A stretch of DNA of 59,658 nt from Clostridiales bacterium (GTDB taxonomy: Bacteria; Bacillota; Clostridia; Saccharofermentanales; Saccharofermentanaceae), in contig JAFRRJ010000019.1 of NCBI GenBank assembly GCA_017428155.1, forward strand, positions 1 through 59,658, given 5' to 3'. The notes below the pieces were generated by a model that saw only the letters and a list, made by a program, of their open reading frames with translations, was not told the origin of the DNA and ran no database searches. The position numbers and the translations under genes are program-made. Below are positions 25,768 to 35,215 of this stretch, one piece after another; position 1 is the first letter of the stretch, and each line of letters starts with the position of its first letter.

Positions 25768-27456
25768 ATGTCTAAGAAGATCCTTCTTGCCGCATTTATT
25801 GTATTGATGCTGGCAGGCGCAGTTTCCTGTGCGGTTTTTTCTGTGCTCGGAAAAAAGACCGCTTCAGGGGATGACATTATTGATGTTTTTGATCCGGAAT
25901 CCTTTAAAGCCGGCTGCAGGGGAAGTATACATGTAGATCCGGAAAACATCTTTGAGACAGAAGACGGCATTGTAACTGCAGGCTTTTTCGATGCTGAAGA
26001 TATTTACATCGAAATCATTCTCGACGGAATTGACATGAACAGATATTCAGCCGGATACTTCCTTGAGACCAGGGACGATGACGGCAATCTTGTATATAAC
26101 GTCACTGTCAGGGAATGTCCTGATGAGGTGAGGCTGAAACTCTACGATTATTATGTCGTTCTGTACGACTCTATGTATGAGCGTGCTCTTGCTAAAGAGG
26201 ATATTAAACAGGAATATCTTGATATATATGCGCATCTGGTCTCAGATGAAGGTCATGCGGAACTTGATGCAGCGCTGTCGCATATGATGTGCGAAGTAAC
26301 GCCTGTTCCGAACTACGGCCTTATGAAGATCATCAGTATTGCCGTTGCCGCTTTAGGTGCCGTCTGCGGTCTTTGTATTCTGCTCTCGTATAAGTTCAAG
26401 GCTAAGACGATAGTGCTGGGCTTTCTGGCTGTGTTGATAGCGATAGCCGGAGTGTTTGTTCTCGCGGTAAGAAAACAGATAGCCACGGTTATGTCTTTGA
26501 AGGAACTTAAGCCCGGTGTATATACATTGAAATACACTGCTGATTACAAGCTTGATAACATCCTTGATTCGGGAATTACGAATGAGGATGAGCTTATTGA
26601 ATGGCTGGAGCAAAACATCTACGGAGGTCTTCCGGTCGCAATGAAGGACAATCTGTTCGGCTGTTCGGCTTTCCTTGTTGCGGATGAGAACGGTAATCAC
26701 CTGATGGGCCGCAATACGGATTATCCTGAGGCTGACTGTCTGATATTGTATTCTGATCCGGAAGACGGCTACGATTCTATATCTGTCGTGGAGCTCGGGA
26801 TCATTAACATAGGCCGGGGTGAAGGTCAGGTGCCGCAGACATCCGCCATGGGACGATTATCAACGCTTGCGATGCCGTATACCCTCGTCGAAGGGATGAA
26901 TGAAGCGGGATTCGGTCTGTCACTGCTTGAACTTAATATGGACGAGCTCCATCAGGATACGGACAGGAAAGATGTTATCTACTGCGTTGCCGCAAGGGCG
27001 GTGCTCGACAGATGCGCAACCGTTGATGAAGCCGTAGCTATGCTTGATCAGTATGATATACAGATGCTGCTCGGAGCTTCCTGCCACTTCTTTATGGCGG
27101 ATAAGACGGGAAAGAGCGTTGTCGTTGAATGGTTTGACAATGAGATGTATGTCACGGAGAATCCCTGCTGCACCAATTATATTATTTCGGATTCAACTGA
27201 TTACTACATTGATCCGGGCAGTGACACGCGCTATGAGGTCCTGAAGGAGAGGCTTGATAACTGCCGATGCACCGCATCGGGTGATGAAGCTATGGCGCTT
27301 CTTAAGGAAGCGGGATATCAGAACAGAGGTCAGAACAACATCGGAACCGAGTGGTCATGTGTCTATGATCTCGACAACTTTACGGTTACAATGTGTTTTG
27401 ACTATGACTACGATGAGCCTGTCGTAATATCGAGAAGCACCTTCGGTATTAAGTGA
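25768..27456 (+). CDS. Ntn-hydrolase (C45/linear amide hydrolase-like) with membrane segments
   Basis: The 562-residue protein has an N-terminal signal/anchor, an extracytoplasmic part of about 160 residues, and two to three membrane segments near 190-235. The hydrolase domain begins NLFGCSAFLVADENGNHLMGRNTDYP, where Cys299 would be the nucleophile and GRNTDY the conserved Arg/Asp of acyl-CoA:6-APA acyltransferase and choloylglycine-type hydrolases. Later NEAGFGLSLLELN and the TNYIISDS region fit the same family. The usual enzymes expose the Cys by cleavage; here it is preceded by some 298 residues, so processing would be needed. It is coupled to the acetyltransferase gene. Confidence 0.8.
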   Translation: MSKKILLAAFIVLMLAGAVSCAVFSVLGKKTASGDDIIDVFDPESFKAGCRGSIHVDPENIFETEDGIVTAGFFDAEDIYIEIILDGIDMNRYSAGYFLETRDDDGNLVYNVTVRECPDEVRLKLYDYYVVLYDSMYERALAKEDIKQEYLDIYAHLVSDEGHAELDAALSHMMCEVTPVPNYGLMKIISIAVAALGAVCGLCILLSYKFKAKTIVLGFLAVLIAIAGVFVLAVRKQIATVMSLKELKPGVYTLKYTADYKLDNILDSGITNEDELIEWLEQNIYGGLPVAMKDNLFGCSAFLVADENGNHLMGRNTDYPEADCLILYSDPEDGYDSISVVELGIINIGRGEGQVPQTSAMGRLSTLAMPYTLVEGMNEAGFGLSLLELNMDELHQDTDRKDVIYCVAARAVLDRCATVDEAVAMLDQYDIQMLLGASCHFFMADKTGKSVVVEWFDNEMYVTENPCCTNYIISDSTDYYIDPGSDTRYEVLKERLDNCRCTASGDEAMALLKEAGYQNRGQNNIGTEWSCVYDLDNFTVTMCFDYDYDEPVVISRSTFGIK

Positions 27457-27533
27457 GTTCTTGCGTTGATAAAATGACCGGGTACAGTACACGCTGACAG
27501 GCACTACATTTTGAATCAGGAGATATAAGCACT

Positions 27534-28154
27534 ATGCCTGTTTGTGTATCTACGGAAGTTATGAGAGAAAGCGATAAATGGACTATCGAGCATCTCGTGT
27601 CTTCAAAAGAATTAATGGAAAGAGCCGGCAAGGCGATCTTCGAGCAGGGCAAATGGGAAGCGCCTGTCGGGATAATTTGCGGCAAGGGCAATAACGCGGG
27701 AGACGGGTTCGTTGTCGCAGGACTTCTTAAAGATCAGGGAATAGACTGTGAGATCGTGCTGCTCTATCCTGACGCGTTCTCTGAGGACGGAAGATACTTC
27801 TATGATAAATGTACGGCCAAAGGCGTCAGAACGGTGTCAGAGGGCTCATACGGGCGTTATAAGACCATCCTCGACTGCATATTCGGAACCGGATTCAAAG
27901 GTGAGGTCAAAGAGCCTGCGAAAAGCAGTATAGAACAGATAAACGCTTCGAATGCTTACGTTATCAGTGCCGACATCAACAGCGGTCTTAACGGGGATAC
28001 CGGACTAGGTGACCTCTATGTGAAGTCGGATCTTACGGTGTCGATCGGAACATATAAATACGGACATTTTCTTGGGTTTGCAGATGAGGCAATGAAGTCC
28101 AGAGTTAATTGCGATATCGGGATAAAGATCATAGGCCCTGTCAGGGGAATCTGA
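27534..28154 (+). CDS. nnrE: NAD(P)H-hydrate epimerase (YjeF N-terminal domain)
   Basis: The 206-residue protein has ELMERAGKAIFEQ, CGKGNNAGDGFVVAGLLKDQG and LDCIFGTGFKGEV, the signatures of the YjeF_N domain, which interconverts the R and S forms of damaged NAD(P)H. The common C-terminal ADP/ATP-dependent dehydratase (NnrD) domain is missing; length matches the stand-alone epimerase. It starts at ATG after CAGGAGAT. It appears as a single gene. Confidence 0.88.
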   Translation: MPVCVSTEVMRESDKWTIEHLVSSKELMERAGKAIFEQGKWEAPVGIICGKGNNAGDGFVVAGLLKDQGIDCEIVLLYPDAFSEDGRYFYDKCTAKGVRTVSEGSYGRYKTILDCIFGTGFKGEVKEPAKSSIEQINASNAYVISADINSGLNGDTGLGDLYVKSDLTVSIGTYKYGHFLGFADEAMKSRVNCDIGIKIIGPVRGI

Positions 28155-28267
28155 TAATATTGATTCAACGAATATACGATAATTGCCATAGAAACACCAT
28201 GACGTGTGTTCCTGTTCTGATACAATCGTTCATTATTAATTCTATTCAAGAGCGAGAAGGGGATAAC

Positions 28268-29014
28268 ATGATCAAAAGAGAATACTATAAAGACCTGAAT
28301 TACAAGCCGTTCCTGTTTTACGTGATCTTCGGCGTCAGTTGTGACGAGCTTCAGGTATCCGCAAGCAGGCACCATGTCGAAGGAATCCCGGATGCACTTG
28401 AGATAGCAGACTTGAACCGCAACGAGCACAATGATTATATCGAAGGCTTTTTCACCGGAACACTTGGAAAAGTACTGCGCAACAATAATGCAGAACTGTT
28501 TGATAAGTGCAGAAGCGAAAGGAATTGTGTAGTTATCAGAGGCGATGTAATGAATGATGAATCGCTCGATTATTTAAGAAATATAATCGGCATCGGAAAA
28601 GCTTTTTTCGAGCAGGGCGCATCAGGAATCCTCGATATGCTCACATTTACGATCTACTCTGAAGAGGAGTGGACAGAAAAGTTCTTTGAGAAGGAAATCA
28701 ATGCTCAGGATCATGTGCTGATAATGATGTCCGAAGAAGACGGCCGTTACTGGCTTCACACGAGAGGCCTTGCAGAATTCGGACGTCCGGATCTGAGCAT
28801 TTATGCTGATAATAAAGAAGACTGCGGAGTGTGTATGCAGATCCTTAATCAGATGGTGTTCTACAGCGGGCAGGGAGTCTTCTTTAACGGTGATGCAACT
28901 CTTCACACACATGACGGTCATTCATATAAAGTCAGAGCGGAATTCGTCGATGATTTTGATAATGATGATTTCAACAATGCATACTGCAAGGTCATGATCC
29001 TGGAGAGGAATTAA
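28268..29014 (+). CDS. uncharacterised protein (DUF4261-like)
   Basis: The 248-residue soluble protein carries WLHTRGLAEFGRPDLSIY, similar to a motif I associate with DUF4261; no catalytic function is known for it. The start at 28268 has AGAAGGGG seven bases upstream, which I prefer to longer in-frame starts at 28109. The gene stands alone and converges on the zinc-ribbon gene; AAGGAGAAA near its end (29013) can pair with TTTCTCCTT (29051) across the junction. Confidence 0.6.
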   Translation: MIKREYYKDLNYKPFLFYVIFGVSCDELQVSASRHHVEGIPDALEIADLNRNEHNDYIEGFFTGTLGKVLRNNNAELFDKCRSERNCVVIRGDVMNDESLDYLRNIIGIGKAFFEQGASGILDMLTFTIYSEEEWTEKFFEKEINAQDHVLIMMSEEDGRYWLHTRGLAEFGRPDLSIYADNKEDCGVCMQILNQMVFYSGQGVFFNGDATLHTHDGHSYKVRAEFVDDFDNDDFNNAYCKVMILERN

Positions 29015-29040
29015 GGAGAAAGGCCATGATCAAGTGACGT

Positions 29041-30402
29041 TTAAGAGATATTTCTCCTTCTGTCTTCCTCTGAGAGTTCATCGATCTCGCGAATAATAGA
29101 TTCTCTTAATGAATTCTGTCTGACACTTAACGTCAGCATGGTCTCATTAAGGGTGCAGATATTCCGGAACCTTTTGAAGTATTCGATGTCCTCTTCACAT
29201 GACGCATTCCTGATCGCATACTCGGCGCGGCTTAAGATAAGGTCAGTCTTGAATTTTGTTAACGGGAGTTCGCGTATCGCATCGCGGATATTCTCCCATT
29301 TTCCGGCACACATAATGTGTCCTCTGAGAGCTTCGAAATTTCCGGGTTCGGTCATGAGCGCCGAACGGTACCACAGATCCGCATTGCTGTATTCTGCAGC
29401 CATTGCGGAAAGACGGGCTTTGTTTAATGCCTGTTTGTCGAAAAGGATACTGTTGCCGAATGCAACGCCGCAATGATCGCACCTGTAGATCTGATTCCCG
29501 ACGTCGGCAGATAACCTTCCGCCGCACTGGGTGCAGATAACAGCTTCGCTGCCGTTTGTATTGCCTGCCGGTACTGACGGTTTAAGCTTATCCTTGTTAA
29601 AACTTACCGGAGCATCATCTTTCTCATTGGAAGAAAGATTCTGAAGTTTTATAACTTCTTCTTCATACTGCTTCTCTATATCTCTTATGATCCGGTTCTT
29701 TTGCTTGTGATCGTTGTACTCTTCAGTTTTATAGTATTTGAAATCCTCTTGTTCCTGCTTTATCTGTTTGTGGCGCACGAGAATACAAACCGTGTAAACG
29801 AGAGCCACGAAGCCTGTGTAGATGAGGCCTGCAACCCACTGGGATGTATAGAAGACAATGGGGATACCTGTCAGTAACACCATAAGCATCATGAATACGA
29901 TATGTCCGAAGCAGCCTCCGAAAAGAAGATCTATGAGACTGGTATCTTCGGTGGATGCATTTGCCGATGTCACCGCATTATTGTGGGCATCGGCGGTATC
30001 GATCAGCTTCATCAACTGTTTGAAGTACCTGGCATCCTCCTTTTTGCATTGCTCAAGCACAGACTGCAGGGTTATTGTCATGTCATTTATGCGGCGGCTC
30101 TTAAGAGAATCCATTGAATAAAATGTCTTCTCTGACTGGACTCCTCCTGAGGAGAATACGAGACCTTTTAATGCGTCAAAATCCTGAGGATCACTTTCAA
30201 GGATACTTTTGTATTTTTGTTTTGCCGCAAAGAATTCCATGTTCTTCAGGTCTTTTCCGGCATCGTTCAGCAGCTCTTTACGGTGAATCGTGGCAAAGTC
30301 AAAAGCAGTGCCGCAGAAAGGACACTCATATATCTTCTGACTCCTGTCAACGACAAGAGCACCACCGCATTCTTTACATGTGTAATTGATCAGATCCCGC
30401 AT
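29041..30402 (-). CDS. zinc-ribbon membrane protein with duplicated ribbon and repeat regions
   Basis: The 453-residue protein starts with a zinc ribbon, CKECGG then CPFCG (Cys9, 12, 27, 30), followed by a helical TPR-like stretch (KDLKNMEFFAAKQKYKSIL) and two membrane segments near 165-210. A coiled-coil region, a second ribbon (CTQCGG, CDHCG) and a second helical stretch follow. It is a paralog of the gene at 31206, in inverted orientation. The start has no clear Shine-Dalgarno sequence. Function unknown; the ribbons resemble TFIIB/RanBP2-type ones used for protein or nucleic-acid contacts. Confidence 0.75.
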   Translation of the reverse strand: MRDLINYTCKECGGALVVDRSQKIYECPFCGTAFDFATIHRKELLNDAGKDLKNMEFFAAKQKYKSILESDPQDFDALKGLVFSSGGVQSEKTFYSMDSLKSRRINDMTITLQSVLEQCKKEDARYFKQLMKLIDTADAHNNAVTSANASTEDTSLIDLLFGGCFGHIVFMMLMVLLTGIPIVFYTSQWVAGLIYTGFVALVYTVCILVRHKQIKQEQEDFKYYKTEEYNDHKQKNRIIRDIEKQYEEEVIKLQNLSSNEKDDAPVSFNKDKLKPSVPAGNTNGSEAVICTQCGGRLSADVGNQIYRCDHCGVAFGNSILFDKQALNKARLSAMAAEYSNADLWYRSALMTEPGNFEALRGHIMCAGKWENIRDAIRELPLTKFKTDLILSRAEYAIRNASCEEDIEYFKRFRNICTLNETMLTLSVRQNSLRESIIREIDELSEEDRRRNIS

Positions 30403-30596
30403 ATTTCTATTCGAAAATAATATACGCCAACAACATTTTCATTATAGCAAGTTTTCGCGCAATTAGAGCAATAGTAAGGTTGTTATCCGCTGCGGGTTCG
30501 GGTGGAATCGGCCTGCAACTTTTTCGAGAGCTGATCTGTATGTATGATATAAGGGAAATTACGCCCCGGAAGACCTGACTATCAGGAGGACTATTT

Positions 30597-31034
30597 ATGA
30601 AGAGATTGATATCGGCCGTACTTATGCTGTCACTGGTTCTGTCCTTGTGCGCTTGTGCGTTCAAACCGAATAAAGGTACCGTAACAATGACGGTCAGGAC
30701 CATTTATGGCGGATATGGCATAGCAGGAAATGACTTGGGTCACGGGGAATTCACAAATGAGATCAAGGATCTTAGGGAAGGGGACTGCATATACGAGGTC
30801 ATCGGCGGAACGCTGAAAACAGAATTCGGCAATAAGGATGCGTGGATGCTGAAGATCGAGAGTATCGGGGAAGACGGCGTTAAAATCAAGGTTGCTGAAG
30901 CCGCATCCCGTAACGATGCGAACAGAGACTATGAAGTACGAACTATGGAATATGACACGGAGGAACATTTTTATTCCATGTATGTAGTGTGTGACGGCAT
31001 GAATTACGACTACATGGTCTCGTTTACTAAGTAA
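30597..31034 (+). CDS. small lipoprotein of unknown function
   Basis: The 145-residue protein has a lipoprotein signal, MKRLISAVLMLSLVLSLCAC, and a mature part rich in beta-type sequence. The ATG follows AGGAGGAC. It stands between two inverted zinc-ribbon paralogs. No family was recognised. Confidence 0.75.
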   Translation: MKRLISAVLMLSLVLSLCACAFKPNKGTVTMTVRTIYGGYGIAGNDLGHGEFTNEIKDLREGDCIYEVIGGTLKTEFGNKDAWMLKIESIGEDGVKIKVAEAASRNDANRDYEVRTMEYDTEEHFYSMYVVCDGMNYDYMVSFTK

Positions 31035-31133
31035 GGGGTGCGGAAACCCGGAACTTTTACCGGAAAAACTGCAGTTCAAAAAAAGAAGTCATTCAATATC
31101 CCGATAATTCTATGACCCCGGCTGTTTATATGA

Positions 31134-31184
31134 TAAAATATTCTTTAGCGGGCTAAAGTTATTCCCGCTAAGGGGTAGTTTTTT
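31134..31184 (+). promoter_or_regulatory. hairpin leader upstream of the zinc-ribbon gene
   Basis: TTAGCGGG (31145-31152) pairs with CCCGCTAA (31164-31171), followed after seven bases by GTTTTTT. A -10-like TAAAAT lies at about 31134. The hairpin would be at the very 5' end of the transcript of the gene at 31206; it could equally be a terminator for the small lipoprotein gene. Confidence 0.45.
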
Positions 31185-31205
31185 GGTTAGGGGAGAGTGT
31201 GATTT

Positions 31206-32756
31206 ATGGCTGACATGGTTAACTATACCTGCTCCAAGTGCGGAGGAGTACTTAATGTTGTGCCGGGGCATATGCTTTTTGACTGCCCATTCTGCGGCGC
31301 TGATTTCAACTACTATGATTTCTACAGGAAAGAGATGATAGAGCAGGCGGAATCCTGTATGTACCGCTATGACTTTGATATGGCAAAGCGCAGGTTTGAA
31401 GAGGTATTAGCTTATGATCCTCAGGACTTTGCGGCGCTTAGAGGTCTCGTGCTCTGCGAGGGCAATATCATCGCGCTCAAGAATCTGAGCTCACCTTCGA
31501 AGCTTGAGGGGTGCAAGTTCAATCAGATGAGCAGGATCATTGGTGATGTCCTTTCGCGCGCACGTGAAGAGGATAAGGAATACTTCCGTAAGCTCCTCGA
31601 TCTTTTCTCCGTGGCGAAGCAGTATATTCAGCTTAAAAACGAACGCAATACGCTCTCTGATGATTCAAACAAACAGTTTAAGCAGATCGCGCGCGTTGAT
31701 GATAATCACAAAAAGACTGTCGACAACTTAACTAAAGTTCTTCTGATTATAGGAATGATCATCACGGCTCCGTTTGCCGGTGAGGATACCACTATGGAAG
31801 ACAGGGAGAATGCCGCGATGTTTGCGATTGGCGTCATAGGCGTCGGAATAATACTTGCCGTGTTCTTCAAATTCGGACTCTGGGCATTTGCCATTTCACT
31901 GGTAGTCGTGGCAGGCATTATCGGTCTTCTTGCGTTTATCAGGCATCTCGAAAATAAGAAGAAAGCTCCCCACAGAAAAGCACTGAAGGATAACAAGTCG
32001 AGGATCTCCGATTGTACTTCCAGAATGTTCGAGCTCGAGAATAAATACAAGAGCGAATACGAGGAACTTCAGAAACTTGCACCCGACGTGAAGAAAACAA
32101 CCCTTTCAAAGGAACTGCTTATAAAGAAAACTTCCGAAGATATCTTCAGCGGGGAAGCGCAGACTCTTATCTGCAATAAGTGCGGCGGCGTTTTGGATCT
32201 TGACCGTCAGAGAAGACTTTATGAATGCAGATCTTGCGGAGTTGCTTACAGCACATCTTTGATGTCGGAAACTGACGGTGCTCAGAAAGCAGTTGAACTT
32301 CTGAAGAAAAAGGATTTCAGTGACGCAGATAACAGATTCATATTGGAACTCATGCTCGATACTCATAATTTCACGGCTCTTAACGGAAGGATATTATGCG
32401 CGGGAAGATGGAAGGATATCCACAGCATCAGCGAGACCGGTTTCCATCCTATTGCGAAGGTTGATGATATCAGGGCAAGACTCACTGATGCTATTGAACA
32501 CTGCCGGGATGAGGATAAGGATTACTTCCTGAAGTTTAAGGACTTAATTGAAATCATTGAGGAGTCATCTGCTAATCTGAAGCTCATTGACAAGTATTCA
32601 AAGGGTGATTTTATTGACCGGAAGAACGTTGGTCCGCTTCAGGATGCCAATGCTGAATTGAAGGCGGAATTCGAAGCGGTAAGAAAAGATCTTAATTTGT
32701 ATAACATCAGGCGTAAGGTTGCCGTTGCCGGATCCGGAAAAGCTGATTCAAACTAA
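31206..32756 (+). CDS. zinc-ribbon membrane protein, paralog of the 29041 gene
   Basis: The 516-residue protein shows the same order as the inverted neighbour: ribbon CSKCGG/CPFCG, helical repeat region with AYDPQDFAALRGLVL, two membrane segments near 180-240, coiled coil, second ribbon CNKCGG/CRSCG, second helical region. Shared phrases such as DPQDF.AL.GLV place the two as duplicates. It follows GGGGAGAG and is 32 bases from the next zinc-ribbon gene, so the two are likely an operon. Confidence 0.78.
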   Translation: MADMVNYTCSKCGGVLNVVPGHMLFDCPFCGADFNYYDFYRKEMIEQAESCMYRYDFDMAKRRFEEVLAYDPQDFAALRGLVLCEGNIIALKNLSSPSKLEGCKFNQMSRIIGDVLSRAREEDKEYFRKLLDLFSVAKQYIQLKNERNTLSDDSNKQFKQIARVDDNHKKTVDNLTKVLLIIGMIITAPFAGEDTTMEDRENAAMFAIGVIGVGIILAVFFKFGLWAFAISLVVVAGIIGLLAFIRHLENKKKAPHRKALKDNKSRISDCTSRMFELENKYKSEYEELQKLAPDVKKTTLSKELLIKKTSEDIFSGEAQTLICNKCGGVLDLDRQRRLYECRSCGVAYSTSLMSETDGAQKAVELLKKKDFSDADNRFILELMLDTHNFTALNGRILCAGRWKDIHSISETGFHPIAKVDDIRARLTDAIEHCRDEDKDYFLKFKDLIEIIEESSANLKLIDKYSKGDFIDRKNVGPLQDANAELKAEFEAVRKDLNLYNIRRKVAVAGSGKADSN

Positions 32757-32788
32757 AGGGATAGAACATAAAAAGGGAGGGAACAAAC

Positions 32789-33841
32789 ATGAAATGCAAT
32801 AACTGCGGCGGTACAATGCGCTACGATGTCGGAAAGCAGGGTCTGGTATGTGATTTCTGCGGCGCTTTAAAACCATTGGACAAGCCTGAAGCTCAAACCG
32901 TCTCTGTGGAGCGCAGTTTTGATGCTTCATTGAGTCAGGCCTCGACAGACTGGGGAATTATAAGGAGACAGGTTACCTGCAAACAATGCGGTGCGGCGCT
33001 GCTCTATGACGCTGACCAGATCTCGGGCATGTGCCCGTACTGCGGTTCGTCTATCGTCCTTGATGCGGCTGAGACCAACAGCTGCATCGCGCCTACGGGC
33101 ATCATTCCCTTCACGACAACAAGAGAAGAGGTCGAGAAGAATTACTACAAATGGAATAAGTTCGCGTTATGGTCACCCGAGAGTTTCAGAAAGGGCAAAG
33201 TGCTCGGAAACCTCGTGGGTGTCTATGTGCCTTTCTGGACGTTTGATACTGACACAGTTTCTTCATACGCCGGTGATTTCGGAACGACAGTAACAAGAGG
33301 TGATTCCCAGGTAACAGAATACAGAAAGGGCTCAGGTGTTGTAAATGCGTTTATTGATGATGTCTGCATCAGTGCCAGCAAACGCTTTATCGGCAATAAG
33401 AAGATGAGCAGTGTTGTCCTGTTTAAGCCCGATGAGATCATGCCTTATACGCCTGAAGCACTGGCGGGATTCTCGGCCGAGAAATATACGATCGACATCA
33501 ACGAAGCATGGGGGCTGGCTCAGGATACTTTTAAGAAGAGAATAGAGTCTGCAGCATGCAAAAAAGAGTATGCCGAGTGCTGCAAAAATGTTCAGATGTC
33601 AACCAGTTTCAGCAACGTCAAGTTCAGATATTTCCTGTTCCCTGTATGGCTTGCTGCATGTCCCTATAAGGGCAAGATATATTACGTCGTAGCAAGCGGT
33701 CACGACAACAGGGGACTTTGCGACAGACCTGTCTCCGCCGCCAAGATCATTCTTCTCGTGCTTGCCATTCTGTCCGTGTTAGCTATACCGTTTGTGTCCT
33801 ACGTGATAATGATGCTGATATCATTTTTCGGGCAGATGTAA
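32789..33841 (+). CDS. TFIIB-type zinc-ribbon protein with C-terminal membrane anchor
   Basis: The 350-residue protein has two N-terminal ribbons (CNNCGG/CDFCG and CKQCG/CPYCG), a middle domain with VYVPFWTFD, FPVWLAACPYKGKIYYV near its end, and one or two C-terminal membrane segments. This layout is common in clostridial proteins annotated only as zinc-ribbon containing. It is downstream of the paralogous ribbon gene with AGGGAGGG as ribosome site. Function unknown. Confidence 0.8.
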   Translation: MKCNNCGGTMRYDVGKQGLVCDFCGALKPLDKPEAQTVSVERSFDASLSQASTDWGIIRRQVTCKQCGAALLYDADQISGMCPYCGSSIVLDAAETNSCIAPTGIIPFTTTREEVEKNYYKWNKFALWSPESFRKGKVLGNLVGVYVPFWTFDTDTVSSYAGDFGTTVTRGDSQVTEYRKGSGVVNAFIDDVCISASKRFIGNKKMSSVVLFKPDEIMPYTPEALAGFSAEKYTIDINEAWGLAQDTFKKRIESAACKKEYAECCKNVQMSTSFSNVKFRYFLFPVWLAACPYKGKIYYVVASGHDNRGLCDRPVSAAKIILLVLAILSVLAIPFVSYVIMMLISFFGQM

Positions 33842-34081
33842 GTAAGAAATCAAGCATCAGAACCCTTTGGATCATCCTGCACTTTAAGATGCAGCTTCTC
33901 TCAGATTGCATTTTTCCGCAGCTTCGAAAACGTGCTTTTCGAGGCCGGCGGCTTATGATCATCGCGACAAACCGAAAAAATATTTGACTATTTTCTGTTG
34001 ATTGGTGCTATTATATACACTGGGGAAAGAGTTGAAACAAGAATATTAACAGTGCGGTAGCTTTTGTTTCGGAGGTATAGG
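33842..34081. other. gap with small hairpins before the CHAP-like gene
   Basis: It holds TCGAAAA/TTTTCGA (near 33927-33943) and a weak ATGCA/TGCAT hairpin followed by TTTTTCC (near 33890-33918) that may end the zinc-ribbon operon. TTGACT (33984-33989) and TATTAT (34009-34014) resemble a promoter but with a 19-base spacer. No gene is seen. Confidence 0.45.
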
Positions 34082-34504
34082 ATGGAAGAATCTAAATTGG
34101 TGGATAACATGATCAAGTGGGCCGAGAGCAAGGTCGAATCCAAAGAGTATGCCGGATGGTGTCTCTCGTTCGTAGAAGATGCTCTCGGGAGAAGCAATGA
34201 GATCGAGATTGTCGGCGGCGATTGTGCTAAGGAATCAGCAGATCTTTTCAGTGACGATATGCATGACGGAGTTCCGGAGAGAGGTGCACTGGTTTTCTAC
34301 GATTGTTATGAGCCTAATCTTGACGGACTTTTCAATGTGGGCCACTGCGGCATCTACATCGGAGAGGGCGACGTCATTCATGCATGGGATCAGGTAAGGA
34401 TCGATGAATATATGTCGATCGAAGCCATGAAGACCCCGCACGGATTCAATCCGAGGTATATCGGATGGGTTCCGTTCAGCAGAGTCCTGGCTAAGAATCC
34501 TTGA
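34082..34504 (+). CDS. NlpC/P60 or CHAP-like cysteine peptidase domain
   Basis: The 140-residue protein has a Cys in GWCLSFVEDALG near its N-terminus and a His in NVGHCGIYIGEGDVIHAW in the second half, the Cys/His order of NlpC/P60 and CHAP cell-wall peptidases. It has no signal peptide and no targeting domain, so the site of action is unclear. The ATG follows CGGAGGT. The YwaF-like gene starts three bases after its stop. Confidence 0.75.
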   Translation: MEESKLVDNMIKWAESKVESKEYAGWCLSFVEDALGRSNEIEIVGGDCAKESADLFSDDMHDGVPERGALVFYDCYEPNLDGLFNVGHCGIYIGEGDVIHAWDQVRIDEYMSIEAMKTPHGFNPRYIGWVPFSRVLAKNP

Positions 34505-34507
34505 TGC

Positions 34508-35215
34508 ATGATCATCTGGAATCATTTTTGTTTTGAACACATTCTTATGCTCATCACTATATTCATGGTGATGAGCATTTGTATTTTCTATGCGCGAAAA
34601 TCATCCGCCGCCACATTCAAAAACATCTCACGTATGCTGGCAGCCGCTCTGTTTCTGGGCGAAGCACTCCTCGATGTTTTTCTCTTTATTGACGGCCGTG
34701 ATGTCCTGTCGTTCCTGCCTTTGCATTTATGTAATCTCGGCATCTTCGTAAACCTCATTGCCGCGTTTACAAAAGGGGGAATTCAGGCATTCTTTGCAGA
34801 AGTATCACTGGTCCTCATAATGCCGGGATCGTTAGGAGCACTGCTTTTCCCTGACTGGACATATAAACCGTTCTGGTCCTATATTCCGCTGATGTGTTTT
34901 ATTACACATTCGCTCCTCGTGCTGATCCCTGTTCTGTTCCTTGCAGCAGGGAAGATACATGTATCCTTTGCTCATTTCTGGTATTCATATGCATTCCTTC
35001 TGTTTGCAGTTCCAATCGTATATTTTGTGAATCTGCTGACAGAAATGAATTACATGTATCTCAGGTTTCCGCCTGAGGATTCGCCGCTTGAATGGATATT
35101 CAGACTGACCGGCGAAAGGTATTATCTCGCAGGACTTGTTTTGCTGCTCACGTCAGTCCTGTTTTTGGAGTACGCGGCATATTGGGCGGCAGGGAAGATC
35201 CAAAAGAATCAGTAA
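34508..35215 (+). CDS. YwaF/TIGR02206-like integral membrane protein
   Basis: The 235-residue protein has about seven membrane segments and the conserved LPLHLCNLGIF. These features match the YwaF (TMEM164-related) family, function unclear in bacteria. The ribosome site is poor and the gene starts three bases after the upstream stop, so translational coupling is likely. Its last seven bases overlap the convergent lipoprotein gene. Confidence 0.8.
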   Translation: MIIWNHFCFEHILMLITIFMVMSICIFYARKSSAATFKNISRMLAAALFLGEALLDVFLFIDGRDVLSFLPLHLCNLGIFVNLIAAFTKGGIQAFFAEVSLVLIMPGSLGALLFPDWTYKPFWSYIPLMCFITHSLLVLIPVLFLAAGKIHVSFAHFWYSYAFLLFAVPIVYFVNLLTEMNYMYLRFPPEDSPLEWIFRLTGERYYLAGLVLLLTSVLFLEYAAYWAAGKIQKNQ

